Shown here in pieces: positions 35,408 to 45,038 of a DNA stretch of 64,000 nucleotides. Position 1 is the stretch's first letter. Each line of letters starts with the position of its first letter. Source of the DNA: Planctomycetota bacterium (GTDB taxonomy: Bacteria > Planctomycetota > Planctomycetia > Planctomycetales > Planctomycetaceae); the NCBI GenBank assembly GCA_003671275.1, contig QWPB01000077.1, forward strand, positions 62,001-126,000, written 5' to 3'. Below the pieces are notes generated by a model, which saw only the letters and a list, made by a program, of their open reading frames with translations, was not told the origin of the DNA and searched no databases. The translations under genes and the position numbers were made by a program.

Positions 35408-37993
35408 GTGATTGATCGTGATGAACTGGCGGCACGCTACCTCGATCAGTTGCCGTACGCGCCCTACCCGGTGCAGGAAGAGGCCCTCCTCGCGTGGTTC
35501 ACCGATGAGCAGGGTGTCCTCGTCTGTGCTCCGACCGGCACCGGCAAGACCTTGATCGCGGAAGCCGCGCTGTTCGAGGCCCTGCACACCGGCAAGGTCG
35601 CCTACTACACGACCCCGCTGATTGCCCTCACCGAGCAGAAGTTCCGTGAGATGCAGGCGGCTGCGGTGCGGTGGGGGTTCTCGGCGGAGGATGTGGGGCT
35701 GGTCACGGGCAACCGGCGGGTCAACCCGGATGCTAAGGTGCTGGTCGTCGTCGCCGAGATTCTGCTCAACCGGCTACTCCATCCCGACACAGCCGACTTC
35801 GAGGATGTCTCGGGCGTGGTGATGGACGAGTTCCACTCGTTCAACGATCCCGAGCGCGGGGTGGTGTGGGAGTTGTCGCTGGCCTTGCTGCCGAAGCATG
35901 TGCGGTTGCTGTTGTTGTCGGCCACGGTCGGGAATACGACCGAGTTCCTGATCTGGCTTCAGGCCAAGCACGGGCGGCGACTGGAATTAGTGCAGGGGAC
36001 CGAACGCAAGGTTCCGCTGTCATTCAACTGGATCGGCGACATGCTGTTGCCAGACCAGATTGAGTTCATGGTCGAGCACGAGAAGACGCCAACCTTGCTG
36101 TTCTGTTTTAACCGCAACGAGTGCTGGGATGTGGCCGAGCAACTCAAAGGGAAGTCGCTCCTGGCCAGCGGGCAGCAGAAGCAACTCGGAGCCTACCTTG
36201 AGTCCCACGACTGGAAGGCCGGAGCCGGGCCACGCCTGAAACAACTCCTCTTTCGCGGGGTCGGCATCCACCACGCCGGGCTGCTACCGAAGTACCGGCG
36301 GCATGTCGAGGAGCTGTTCCAACAGAAACTGCTATCGGTCTGTGTCTGCACGGAGACGCTGGCAGCCGGGATCAATCTGCCCGCGCGGTCGGTCGTGATG
36401 ACCAGCCTGATGAAGGGACCGCCGGGGCGCAAGACGATCATCGACGCCAGCTCGGCGCACCAGATTTTCGGACGGGCCGGACGACCACAATTCGATACGC
36501 AGGGATATGTCTACTCACTGGCCCACGAGGATGATGTGCGTCTGGCCAAGTGGAAGGAGCGGTACGATCAGATCCCCGAAGACACCAAGGACTTCAACCT
36601 GATTCGCGCCAAGAAGGCCCTCAAGAAGAAGATGCCGACGCGGCGGCCCAACGAGCAATACTGGAACGACCAGCTGTTCCAGAAGCTGATCCTCGCTCCG
36701 CCGGGGAAGCTGGCGAGCAAGGGCCAGTTGCCGTGGCGGCTGTTGGCGTATCTGCTGAAGTTGTCGCCGGATGTCGGGCGGCTGGTGTCGTTCGTCAGGA
36801 AGCGGTTGCTCGATTCGGCATCGATGGAGCGGGCTGAAACGCGATTGCAGGAGATGCTGCTCACCCTCTGGGCCGGTGGGTTTCTCGCCCTCAATCCGCC
36901 ACCGCCCGCGACACTCAAGCACCTCATCATGTCACACCCCTGGGACGGGGAGTCGGCCACCGATGAGGATGACTTCGAGGAGCCCGCGAGCGGAGTGGCG
37001 TCAGCCCCTCGAGTTCAGCAGGCGTCATCCGCTGAAGACGAGTTCGGGGCTGGCCTGGAGGACGATCCCTCTTCCTCCCTCTCCCCCGCAAACGACGTTG
37101 TCTCGCCAATCGACACCAGTGCGGGGGAGAGGGAACCGGAGAGTCGATCGCCTGCGCTCGCGTTGACTTTCGGTCGAGCCGCCCCGCCACCTCCCGCCCC
37201 CGAGAAGAAGCCCAAGAAATCCCGCACCGCCGAACTCCTCGGCCTCAAAACTGTTGAGGCCGCCGCAGTCGAACTCGCTGCGGCCCCGCCGCCGTATGTC
37301 GCTGCCACTGCCACGCCGACAGCGGACCTCGACAAGTTGTTGGTGTTCCGTAGTGTAAACCCGATCTATGGGGCGTATCTGTTGCAGCATCTGGGGCTGG
37401 CGGATGCGTGCGAGCGGATTCAGATCCTGGAGAGCCTGCTGGAGATTCCGACCTCGATGATTCGACAGGTCCGCGTGCCTTGGCCGCAAGACCTCCCACC
37501 GGGACCACTGGGACTCGAACGCATTCATAACGAACTGATCTCGCGCGGGCTGGCCACGCTGCAAGAACTCAACCCCGCAGCCGCCCCGCCGCAAGATGAG
37601 GACATCCCCTTCGAAGAGCGCAAGTGGCCGATCCCGCTCGGCGACCAGATGCGAATGCTGTTCGACAGTGACTACCCCGGCATCCGCGAGACACCGATCC
37701 GGGCGGTGTGGATCATCGGTGACCTGCAGTTCTTCAACTACGATTTTCAGAAGTACATCACCAGCCGCGACCTGACCAAGCAGGAGGGGCTGATCTTCCG
37801 GCATCTGATGAAGATGATCCTGCTGTGCGGCGAGTTCTCTCAAGTCACCCCGCTCGAAATGGACGAAGCTGTCTGGCGGGACGAGCTGCGCGAGCTGGCG
37901 GAGAAGCTCACCGACTGCTGCCGCCAGATCGACCCGGAAAGCACCGACCAGATGCTGGAAATGTCCAAAGCCGCGGACGTACTGCTGGCCTGA
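35408..37993 (+). CDS. Ski2-like DEAD/DEAH-box helicase
   Basis: About 861 residues. I choose the GTG at 35408 because homology starts at IDRDELAARYLDQLPYAPYPVQEEALLAWF; ATG starts upstream lie in kdsA. Motif I is CAPTGTGKT, motif II DEFH (VVMDEFHSF), motif III SATV, and motif VI HQIFGRAGRPQFD; TETLAAGINLPARSVVM is the Ski2-type motif V. The C-terminal half is helicase-associated and ends with a long helical domain. Residues ~540-660 form a low-complexity Ser/Pro/Glu/Ala linker, part of which (~557-576) is encoded by a DNA inverted repeat. Role unknown, perhaps RNA processing or DNA repair. Confidence 0.9.
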   Translation: MIDRDELAARYLDQLPYAPYPVQEEALLAWFTDEQGVLVCAPTGTGKTLIAEAALFEALHTGKVAYYTTPLIALTEQKFREMQAAAVRWGFSAEDVGLVTGNRRVNPDAKVLVVVAEILLNRLLHPDTADFEDVSGVVMDEFHSFNDPERGVVWELSLALLPKHVRLLLLSATVGNTTEFLIWLQAKHGRRLELVQGTERKVPLSFNWIGDMLLPDQIEFMVEHEKTPTLLFCFNRNECWDVAEQLKGKSLLASGQQKQLGAYLESHDWKAGAGPRLKQLLFRGVGIHHAGLLPKYRRHVEELFQQKLLSVCVCTETLAAGINLPARSVVMTSLMKGPPGRKTIIDASSAHQIFGRAGRPQFDTQGYVYSLAHEDDVRLAKWKERYDQIPEDTKDFNLIRAKKALKKKMPTRRPNEQYWNDQLFQKLILAPPGKLASKGQLPWRLLAYLLKLSPDVGRLVSFVRKRLLDSASMERAETRLQEMLLTLWAGGFLALNPPPPATLKHLIMSHPWDGESATDEDDFEEPASGVASAPRVQQASSAEDEFGAGLEDDPSSSLSPANDVVSPIDTSAGEREPESRSPALALTFGRAAPPPPAPEKKPKKSRTAELLGLKTVEAAAVELAAAPPPYVAATATPTADLDKLLVFRSVNPIYGAYLLQHLGLADACERIQILESLLEIPTSMIRQVRVPWPQDLPPGPLGLERIHNELISRGLATLQELNPAAAPPQDEDIPFEERKWPIPLGDQMRMLFDSDYPGIRETPIRAVWIIGDLQFFNYDFQKYITSRDLTKQEGLIFRHLMKMILLCGEFSQVTPLEMDEAVWRDELRELAEKLTDCCRQIDPESTDQMLEMSKAADVLLA
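37077..37133. repeat. Inverted repeat inside the helicase linker
   Basis: Positions 37077-37090 and 37120-37133 are exact 14-bp reverse complements (CCCTCTCCCCCGCA type) with 29 bp between; similarity continues outward imperfectly. It is translated as about 20 residues of the low-complexity linker. Confidence 0.7.
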
Positions 37994-38007
37994 CTTCTCC
38001 CACCGGA

Positions 38008-38499
38008 CTATCCCCTCCGAACGGAGTCCTGCAGGGCCACCCGGAGCGGGTGCGACTCATGCGTCTGAGCAGCGACTAAATCTTGCAGCGTCGGCATATC
38101 GCGTACGAATAACGGCAGCCATATCTCGCTGGACAGAGATGAGCAGCGGATTCGCAAATAGCTCAGCCCCAATGCGGACACCGGACGCACCAGTGTCATC
38201 TCGTTCCAGGGCACCACCCGGCGCAATCCCCAGAAGTTGTAACAGGTCAGCCCCACCGGACCGACCTCGAACGTGTACCGCCGATTCAGGATCCAGACCG
38301 CAGCGGCGGATACCCCCCCCGTTACCAGAGGCAACCCCAGCCCCAGAAAGACACGATTCGTGATCCCCTGAGACAAGAACAACGTCACTCCGCACAGAAT
38401 GGTCAGTCCGAACACCATCCGAAACGGATCTTCGAACCGCATGTGAAACACCTGGGTCCGAAGGGAAATCCGAACATACTCTTCATCAATCAGGGCCAT
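38008..38499 (-). CDS. Small membrane protein with PH-like C-terminal part, unknown
   Basis: A 163-residue protein starting at MALIDEEYVRISLRTQ (38499). Two membrane helices are visible: MVFGLTILCGVTLFLSQGI and VFLGLGLPLVTGGVSAAAVWIL. After them YTFEVGPVGLTCYNFWGLRRVVPWNEMTLVRPV looks like the start of a bacterial PH (YdbS/DUF304-like) domain: a beta-rich segment in which a WG-x-x-x-V-V-P-W pattern is common. I do not recognise a specific family. It starts just after the WD40 gene's stop (8 bp apart) on the same strand, so the two may be cotranscribed. Confidence 0.65.
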   Translation of the reverse strand: MALIDEEYVRISLRTQVFHMRFEDPFRMVFGLTILCGVTLFLSQGITNRVFLGLGLPLVTGGVSAAAVWILNRRYTFEVGPVGLTCYNFWGLRRVVPWNEMTLVRPVSALGLSYLRIRCSSLSSEIWLPLFVRDMPTLQDLVAAQTHESHPLRVALQDSVRRG

Positions 38500-38506
38500 C
38501 GGTCGA

Positions 38507-41311
38507 CTACTTTCCCGCAATCGCGCCCTGCCGACGAATCTTCAGAAGGACGGGTCTTGTCGCCTGACCGCCTTCGACTCCGGTTTGCAGATGGAACAAC
38601 CGGTCCATATCGGGAACCCACTTGGCTGCCGTGATAAAGAACTCCCGCTCGGCCTGTTTCTCTAGAATCAGCAGACCATTTAGGCCAATGTTGTCCACAA
38701 TCAGCCCATGCGGCAGGTTGCGACCCGAGCCTTCATTTCCGAACGGAACGTTGCCCTCATATCCGTGGCGTCGGGCAAGCACCTTCAGCATGATCGTCTG
38801 GCCCGGAGCAATTTCCACCTCCAGGGGACGGCCATCGCCGTGATCCGTAACCTGGGCACCGCTCTCCGTTCCCACAATCTCCACCGTCAGTTTCGGAGCA
38901 TCCGCCCGCTTGAGTTCACCCAGATTATTGACATCGTGGACCACGTCCCGCCCCTGAATCGTGGCGGTCGCCGTGACCTTGGACAACTTGGCATTTTCGG
39001 GTGTGGGAGCCGGAGCATCGGCAGCTGCCATCAGTACCCCCAGAGCATCGTTCTGGCCCGCTTCGATGATGACCGGAGTGGTGGCCGTATAGCCCGGCGG
39101 CAGCCCCGTGATTTCCACGCGAATCGGCCCTTCGAAATCGTCCAGTCGGTTCGCGACAACCTTAAATTCCTTGGCACTGCCCGCATTGACGACCAGATCC
39201 CGAGTCGGCAGCGAGACCGTGAAGTCCGGCGTGCGAGGCCGGATCACCATCGTATACGCATGCTGGTTACTTTCGATTCCCCGGACATCGCGAATCCGCA
39301 CGAGGTATTCGCCATCCTGGGGAACCCTGAACGTCAGCTTCGAGTCTGAGCCCCATTGACGCCGGGCGTCGTCGTCATTCTGGTAGTTCAGCCGAAACAC
39401 CGGCAGGCCATTCGGCACAATCACGGTTCCGGGAGCATGCGGTTCGACGATGTAACATGGCTCCCCGAGCGCATGACTCAGGGGGGTCGTGTCAAAGTAA
39501 CCGTACCGTCGCCCCTCGCCGGGGTAGGTCGTAAAGCCTGAATCCGGACCGCGTGGGTAAAGCCACAGCTTGACGACCTCTCCGTTGGCGAAGAGGTATT
39601 CGTTGAGTTCCATCTCTTCCCAGTTAAAGACGCGGAAGTCACCCACCTGATCCCCGTCTTTACCCCGGAAGGTAAAATACGAGTCGCGGACCGCCTGCAG
39701 CAGTACCCGCTCAATGGGGTGCCCCTGGGAGTCGAGGATCTCGATGAACGAATCCAGCGGGGATTTCGCACGGGCGGCGTTGACCTCAAAGACCCACTCT
39801 TCCCCGGCCCTGGCGGCAAACTTGTACAAATCGCTGTCTGGCTGGTTGTGGGGGCGTCCCTGGATGATGCCCTTGAGCGTGGCGGGCAAGGTGATCGCCG
39901 TGGCTTCCTCCGGCATGTTGTTTGGCTCCACCTCGGCTGCCTCCCGCATGGGGGTTCCTGCCGCGACCACCGCTGCTGCAGTCGGCACAGCGAGCCCCTC
40001 CCCAGGACTCAGCACCGGGATTGTTGCCAGAATTTCCAGAGTCCCATCGGCTCGTCCCACCGCGAACCGCGCCCCCTCCGGACTGAAGGCCAGAGCCTGT
40101 ACGACCTCCGACTGCTGGCCATACTCCTTGATCTCCAGCAGAGTCTTCGCATCCCACAGCTTGACCGTTCGGTCTTCCGCTGCCGTGGCGATATAACGAC
40201 CATCGGGACTGAACCGCAACTGGGTGATGGGGGCTTCGTGAGCGAACCGGGCCACGATTTGCGGGTTGATCGCGGGAGCTTCACGCGAGATGAACTGCCA
40301 CTGTCGAATCCGGCTATCGGCACCCGTTGAGACGATGCTCTGCCCATCGGGAGTGAACGAAACGGAGTAGGCTTCCTTGAGCGGCTGACTCAATGTGTCG
40401 AGCCGTTCGCCAGTCGCGACCTGCCAGACCTTGCACGTATCGTCCGCACTGGCGCTGACCAAGGCGGTTCCATCGGGGCTGAACGCCAGATCATAGACGG
40501 ACCCGGTATGCCCGTCGAAGCTGCGAATCTGCTCGGCGGAATCCGCACTCCAGAGAATGATCTTACGGTCGTAGCTGGAGGTCGCGAGGAGTTTTCCATC
40601 GGGCGAAAGTTCGGCGTCATACAGAACATCGCGGTGGGCGCGAATCTCGCGGATCGGCTGCCGGGTGGTAAGGTTCCAGAGTATCGCCTGACCATAAAGT
40701 CCCGGCACTCCCGAAGCGGTCACCAGGCGATCTGGACCGGCGAAGTGAATCGCAGTCACCTTACCAGCAATGCCTTCCAGGGAATACGCGGGCTTCAGAT
40801 CTCCGGTGGCTCGGAGTTCGACCCGACCAAACTGGGCAGTAGCCAGCCATTTTCCATCCCCGGACCAGTCGAGGGCCGTGATTGGATCAGGCAATCCCCG
40901 ACTGGGGGTGACCGTCGGCACCTTGAGCATCGTGCGGGCGGGTTCCTGCCCCGAGGGCCCCTTCGCGCCCGCTTCAACCCAGGCCTTGATTCGGGCGACC
41001 TCTTCCGCAGTCGGCTGTGGCTTGTCGTCGGGGGGCATCTTCGGCTCAGCGGCCCCGGTGATCAACCGGATCATGCGGCTTGTACCCGGATCGCCAGCCA
41101 GGATCACCGCCCCGTGCTCGCCTCCTTTTTGAAGCTCGTCAAACGACTCGACGGAAAGGTCACCTTCACGTTCCATGCCGTTGTGACATCCGGCGCAGTA
41201 CTTCTGAAGCAAGGGGGCCACATCGCGGGAGAATTCCGGGGGAGCGTCCTTGGCCCAAACAGCCCCACCCATCCCCAGAACAAGAATCCACAGACCCATG
41301 ATGCGTTGCAT
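38507..41311 (-). CDS. Secreted cytochrome-c-like/WD40-repeat protein
   Basis: A 934-residue protein with a signal peptide (IMGLWILVLGMGGAVWAKDA). Next is a planctomycete-type cytochrome domain (PSCyt1) with CAGCH (CxxCH haem motif) and KMPPDDKPQPTAEEVARIKAWVEAG. WD40 repeats fill ~130-420, forming a probable seven-blade propeller; repeat units such as VYDLAFSPDGTALVSASADDTCKVWQV and ITQLRFSPDGRYIATAAEDRTVKLWDA are clear. The C-terminal half has beta-rich pre-peptidase-like domains (NNMPEEATAITLPATLKGII, DLYKFAARAGEEWVFEV). Such fusions are typical of planctomycetes and probably periplasmic; function unknown. Confidence 0.92.
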   Translation of the reverse strand: MQRIMGLWILVLGMGGAVWAKDAPPEFSRDVAPLLQKYCAGCHNGMEREGDLSVESFDELQKGGEHGAVILAGDPGTSRMIRLITGAAEPKMPPDDKPQPTAEEVARIKAWVEAGAKGPSGQEPARTMLKVPTVTPSRGLPDPITALDWSGDGKWLATAQFGRVELRATGDLKPAYSLEGIAGKVTAIHFAGPDRLVTASGVPGLYGQAILWNLTTRQPIREIRAHRDVLYDAELSPDGKLLATSSYDRKIILWSADSAEQIRSFDGHTGSVYDLAFSPDGTALVSASADDTCKVWQVATGERLDTLSQPLKEAYSVSFTPDGQSIVSTGADSRIRQWQFISREAPAINPQIVARFAHEAPITQLRFSPDGRYIATAAEDRTVKLWDAKTLLEIKEYGQQSEVVQALAFSPEGARFAVGRADGTLEILATIPVLSPGEGLAVPTAAAVVAAGTPMREAAEVEPNNMPEEATAITLPATLKGIIQGRPHNQPDSDLYKFAARAGEEWVFEVNAARAKSPLDSFIEILDSQGHPIERVLLQAVRDSYFTFRGKDGDQVGDFRVFNWEEMELNEYLFANGEVVKLWLYPRGPDSGFTTYPGEGRRYGYFDTTPLSHALGEPCYIVEPHAPGTVIVPNGLPVFRLNYQNDDDARRQWGSDSKLTFRVPQDGEYLVRIRDVRGIESNQHAYTMVIRPRTPDFTVSLPTRDLVVNAGSAKEFKVVANRLDDFEGPIRVEITGLPPGYTATTPVIIEAGQNDALGVLMAAADAPAPTPENAKLSKVTATATIQGRDVVHDVNNLGELKRADAPKLTVEIVGTESGAQVTDHGDGRPLEVEIAPGQTIMLKVLARRHGYEGNVPFGNEGSGRNLPHGLIVDNIGLNGLLILEKQAEREFFITAAKWVPDMDRLFHLQTGVEGGQATRPVLLKIRRQGAIAGK

Positions 41312-41684
41312 CAGCTCTCTCCCATTTCCCAGCTGCCACCGGGTCGCAACGGACCCATCAGCGAAGTCCGATCATCGTACCAATTGGCCACGCAAGCGGG
41401 AACGAACGGAGCCATAACACCTCGGTGAGGTGTGCGTCACGGGGACATCCCACTCATCGAGGTTGAACCTGAACACAGCGAGAGATGAAACCCCACTGTG
41501 ATCGATCATCCTGCGGCATACCGATGGCGGACAATTTGAATCATCTCTTTTCACCTTGCTACCCGACATTTTTTGAGACTCAACAAACACTTCCCAAATC
41601 AGGTGTTGCGAGAACCAACAATCGTCACCCGGCACTGCCCCGTCGTCCCCGACATTGACACGAGTGACTCCCCCGTTAGTCTAT
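41312..41684. other. Non-coding stretch upstream of the riboswitch
   Basis: The divergent promoter region for the WD40 gene (minus) and the riboswitch transcript (plus). A small hairpin at 41417-41433 (ACACCTC, GGT, GAGGTGT) is seen. TTGACA at 41655-41660 could be a -35 box for the riboswitch transcript, with only a poor -10 match 17 bp later. Confidence 0.4.
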
Positions 41685-41920
41685 CGTCTGTCTGGGTGCC
41701 CGGAGCGTGTGGCTGCCGGGAGAATAGGGAAGACGGTGTGAATCCGTCACGGTCCCGCCGCTGTATCCGGGGACGAACGTCACAAGCCAACAGGCCCCCA
41801 GCCTGTTGGAGACCACTGTGTGTGCCAGCTGCCACCGACAATGAGGTCGGTAACAGCCAATCGCACACGGGAAGGTGTGACGCGAGGACGATCCGGGAGT
41901 CAGAAGACCTGCCTAGACGG
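41685..41920 (+). ncRNA. Cobalamin (B12) riboswitch
   Basis: The conserved aptamer landmarks appear in order: GGTGCCCGGAGCGTGTGGC at the 5' side, GGGAAGACGGTGTGAATCC (the GGGAA...GGTG.AA...CC block), then TCACGGTCCCGCCGCTGTA (the CCCGC.(A/G)CTGTA block), ACAAGCC, and the B12 box near the 3' end (AGTCAGAAGACCTGCC, 41899-41913). It is on the plus strand and about 140 bp ahead of the DUF1559 gene. A further hairpin at 41982-41999 (TCTGATG, TGGA, CATCAGA) could be part of the expression platform. Confidence 0.9.
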
Positions 41921-42061
41921 TTACGAGTTCGGCCCTCGCGCGGAAACGTGCGCCGACCGCGTTATCTCTATCGCTGACGCTTCTGATGTGGACATCAGAG
42001 AGGTCGCAGAGATGTCGTGTCGGTGCTTTTGCGCCGGGCCAATCGACACGAGGTTTGTCAG

Positions 42062-42934
42062 ATGGTCATCTCTCTCCAAAGCCGCCAGCGCGGCTTCACC
42101 CTGATCGAACTGCTGGTTGTGATTGCGATTATCGCAATACTGATCGCCCTGCTGCTGCCCGCCGTGCAACAGGCCCGCGAAGCGGCCCGCCGGACCCAAT
42201 GCCGAAACCGCTTGAAGCAGCTTGTGCTGGCGGTTCATAACTACGCGGACAATCACCGGGAGCAGTTTGTTCCCTATGTGGTGGAAGACGCAGCCCGCAC
42301 GAACTACCTGCTGACCTACTCGGGGAATCAGGGACGGGCATCACACTGGTTCGGCGTTGTGAACTACGACGAGCCGGATACCACTAAGCGGCTGGATTTT
42401 GCGGCCGGTCCGCTGGCCCCGTTCATGGAGACCAGTTATGAGTCATTCCAGTGTCCGAATTTCGGTCCGGAGCAGATGGACCGAGTTCCGTTCGGCAAGC
42501 CCTCCACGGGGTATGGCTACAACGGAAACTTCCTCTCGCGATCCTCGGTGATCGATTACGCGCCGCCGACCTGGGCTCCGGGGCTTAGCAGCAAGCCCCT
42601 GGCTCGCCGGTTCCGGGATATCCAGCAGCTGACCACCACGATTGTATTCGCAGACAGTGCCGGGGTGTTCTGCACCGACTGGAGCTGTTCCGCCAGTGAA
42701 CTGAGGGAGAACTGGTTGCTGGAGCCTCCCAGCAACGATTTCCCGACGGTCCAGTTCCGGCACAGTGACACCGCGAACGTGGCCTTTGCGGATGGCCATG
42801 TCGAGACCAAGGCTCGCGGCTGGGTGGCGCCTGCGTTCGGCGATGTCCCCAAGATGGAAAAGCACCGTCTGGGCTATATCGGCGATCGACTCGACAACCC
42901 GCAGTACCGGGATGAATTCTACGATCTGGAGTAA
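42062..42934 (+). CDS. DUF1559 type II pseudopilin-like protein
   Basis: A 290-residue protein with a type IV pilin-type N-terminus right after the start: [34 protein letters not shown], cleaved after the Gly and N-methylated on Phe in pilins. [19 protein letters not shown] is the conserved DUF1559 segment, and [16 protein letters not shown] holds the H-x9-DG motif. Members are hugely expanded in planctomycetes and are probably surface or periplasmic fibre subunits. The start at 42062 directly precedes the pilin signal. The upstream cobalamin riboswitch suggests expression is lowered when B12 is plentiful. Confidence 0.93.
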   Translation: MVISLQSRQRGFTLIELLVVIAIIAILIALLLPAVQQAREAARRTQCRNRLKQLVLAVHNYADNHREQFVPYVVEDAARTNYLLTYSGNQGRASHWFGVVNYDEPDTTKRLDFAAGPLAPFMETSYESFQCPNFGPEQMDRVPFGKPSTGYGYNGNFLSRSSVIDYAPPTWAPGLSSKPLARRFRDIQQLTTTIVFADSAGVFCTDWSCSASELRENWLLEPPSNDFPTVQFRHSDTANVAFADGHVETKARGWVAPAFGDVPKMEKHRLGYIGDRLDNPQYRDEFYDLE

Positions 42935-43142
42935 CGAACGGGGCCATTCGAGGTTCGGGACGCTGCATGGTAAACTAGAGTGCAGTCAATGTTCTGAACT
43001 CAGGTTGCGTCAATCCGTCACGGCGGGCTCACTCCCCGCAGGAACCGGACGCAAGCGAATTCCGGCGGATTCGACGAACCCGAATACTGAACGGTGACGC
43101 AGTCCTCAGAGCCTCGATTCCCCCCTCGAAGGATACGGTGCG

Positions 43143-44378
43143 TTGTCTACGGAGATTCGACTGACATATGGCCGACGCGGGGCCTGCTCGCTGACGGTTT
43201 CGGATGAGCGGCTGGTGGGGCGGTTTGTACCGCCCCCCGCCATCGACGATGTCCGGGAACAGGTCGTCAGAGCGCTCGAAACGCCAACGGAGTACCCCCC
43301 GCTGCGCCAGGCCGTCGTGGCGGGAGACCAGGTCACGATCGTCGTTGATCGCCATACTCCCCAGGCCGATCAGCTAGTGCTGGGCGTGTGGCAAGTTCTG
43401 GAAGCCTGCGGAGTGAATGCCGCCGATGTGATCCTGCTGATACCGGCAACGCTCACCATGGCTCCCGTGGCTGATCCGCGGCGTTCCCTGCCAACAGCCG
43501 CTCGCGAAGCGATGCGGATGGTGTTGCATGATCCGACCGACGAGAAGGCGTTCGGTTACCTGGCAACGACGACCGGCGGCGAACGGGTCTACTTGAGCAA
43601 GACTCTGCTGGATGCCGATCTGATGCTGGTTATCGGGGATGTCGCATTCGATCCCCTGCTGGGATATCGCGGCGGGGGCAGCGTGCTGTACCCGGGCCTT
43701 TCGAATATCGAGGCGATGCGAAAAACTGTCGGGCAGGGCCACGATGAACTGGCCCCTGGCGATAGCCGTCCGCTCCGTCAGATCGTCGACGAGATCACTT
43801 GGCTGCTGGGTCTGCAATTCGCGGTGCAGGTGGTCCCCGCATCCGGAGACCGAGTCTCGCGAGTGATTGCCGGGCAGATCGATGCCGCCTTTCGGGAAGC
43901 GAGTGCTGACCTGTTGCAACACTGGTCCTACCAGGCGGATGTCCGGACTCCCGTGGTGGTCGTGGCGGTCGATCACGATGCCCGTGGTCATGACTGGACC
44001 CAGATCGGGGCCGCATTGGAAGTGGGCCGCGCACTGGTCTCGCGTGAGGGGCGGGTCATTGTCCTGTCGGAACTCCGGTCCGATCTGACTCCGGGGGTCC
44101 AGCTACTGCGGGAAGTTCGCAGCCCACGGGACGCCCTGAGGCCGCTCCGGAAGCTGCAGTCCGGCGACATGCAGGCCGCCACACAGATCGCCAGGGCCCT
44201 CGACTGGTCCGGCGTGTCACTGCTCAGTGGACTTCCCGGTGATCTCGTTGAAGAACTGGGAATGCTGCCGGTGGATGCCAACGAGGAGCTTGAGCGGCTG
44301 ATTGAATCGGAAGAAGCCCTCACGATCATTGCGTCGGCCCAGCATGTGTCTGTCATCCGACCGGACAAGGCGGAGTGA
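43143..44378 (+). CDS. LarA-like (DUF2088) lactate racemase-fold protein
   Basis: A 411-residue protein starting at a TTG. The N-terminal domain matches the LarA/DUF2088 fold: VAGDQVTIVVDRHTPQADQLVLGVWQVLEACGV, close to the conserved D-x-T-R-P region of LarA. The later part (LLDADLMLVIGDVAFDPLLGYRGGGSVLYPGLSNIEAMRKT) resembles LarA's substrate-binding segment. LarA racemises lactate with a nickel-pincer cofactor; the His and Lys residues needed for that are not obvious here, so another activity is possible. The next gene (hpt) starts 44 bp later. Confidence 0.75.
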   Translation: MSTEIRLTYGRRGACSLTVSDERLVGRFVPPPAIDDVREQVVRALETPTEYPPLRQAVVAGDQVTIVVDRHTPQADQLVLGVWQVLEACGVNAADVILLIPATLTMAPVADPRRSLPTAAREAMRMVLHDPTDEKAFGYLATTTGGERVYLSKTLLDADLMLVIGDVAFDPLLGYRGGGSVLYPGLSNIEAMRKTVGQGHDELAPGDSRPLRQIVDEITWLLGLQFAVQVVPASGDRVSRVIAGQIDAAFREASADLLQHWSYQADVRTPVVVVAVDHDARGHDWTQIGAALEVGRALVSREGRVIVLSELRSDLTPGVQLLREVRSPRDALRPLRKLQSGDMQAATQIARALDWSGVSLLSGLPGDLVEELGMLPVDANEELERLIESEEALTIIASAQHVSVIRPDKAE

Positions 44379-44422
44379 TGGGAACGACTTCACCCGTTCA
44401 GGGCATTCGGAAGTAATGGCTC

Positions 44423-44935
44423 ATGGTGCGAACACGGATCAGTACCGAGCAGATTGATGCCGCGGTCACCGCATTGGGACAGCGAATCACGGCAGAATAT
44501 GCCGGACGACCACTGACGATCCTGGGCGTGCTGACCGGCAGTGTGATGCTGGTTTGCGATCTGATGCGGCGGATTGAACTGCCACATCAACTCGGCATGA
44601 TCCAGGCGAGCAGCTACCGCGGAACGGCGACATCCCCCGGGGAGCTGATCCTGAATACGGAGTTCCTGCCCAATCTGCGAGGCCGGGATGTACTCCTTGT
44701 CGACGATATTTTTGACACTGGCCGTACGATGGCCGCCTTGCTCCATGTGATTCGTCAGAAAGAACCGGCCAGCGTGCGGTCGGTGACGTTGCTCTGGAAG
44801 CGGGTCCGGTCCCAGGTCGACTTTGCCCCGGACTACTACTGTTTTGAGATTCCGGATGAGTTCGTAGTCGGATATGGTCTCGACTTCAACGGCGAGTACC
44901 GGCACCTGCCGTACATCGGGGTGCTGGATGAGTAG
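44423..44935 (+). CDS. hpt: Hypoxanthine phosphoribosyltransferase
   Basis: A 170-residue purine salvage enzyme converting hypoxanthine (and often guanine) plus PRPP to IMP/GMP. The PRPP-binding loop VLLVDDIFDTGRT is at residues ~90-102, and ILGVLTGSVMLVCDLMRRI and SSYRGTAT are the other active-site segments. The C-terminal DFNGEYRHLPYIGVLDE, with Asp for purine binding (DFAPDYYCFEIPDEFVVGYGLD), fits the family. Length is usual. A TCAGC heptad inverted repeat follows the stop codon. Confidence 0.95.
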   Translation: MVRTRISTEQIDAAVTALGQRITAEYAGRPLTILGVLTGSVMLVCDLMRRIELPHQLGMIQASSYRGTATSPGELILNTEFLPNLRGRDVLLVDDIFDTGRTMAALLHVIRQKEPASVRSVTLLWKRVRSQVDFAPDYYCFEIPDEFVVGYGLDFNGEYRHLPYIGVLDE

Positions 44936-45014
44936 CTGTCAGCGATCAGCTTTCAGCCAGAGGGGAACAGTTGATGCTGGTTTTCCCCCTTCTAGTTGAC
45001 AGCTGATGGCTGAA
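44936..45014. repeat. Inverted TCAGCNN heptad element
   Basis: CTGTCAGCGATCAGCTTTCAGC (from 44936) faces an inverted TTGACAGCTGATGGCTGAA (about 44996-45014) across a ~35-bp centre. The left arm starts right after the hpt stop codon. Confidence 0.5.
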
Positions 45015-45038
45015 CACCACCCAAGGAGGCGGCCAAGG

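Noticed and set aside
33336-35435. 699-codon minus-strand open frame
   Set aside because: It lies wholly antisense to der, pyrF and kdsA, all strongly supported on the plus strand.
45006-45038. Upstream ATG for ruvC
   Set aside because: It sits in a repeat arm without a ribosome binding site; the ATG at 45039 has AAGGAGG at good spacing.
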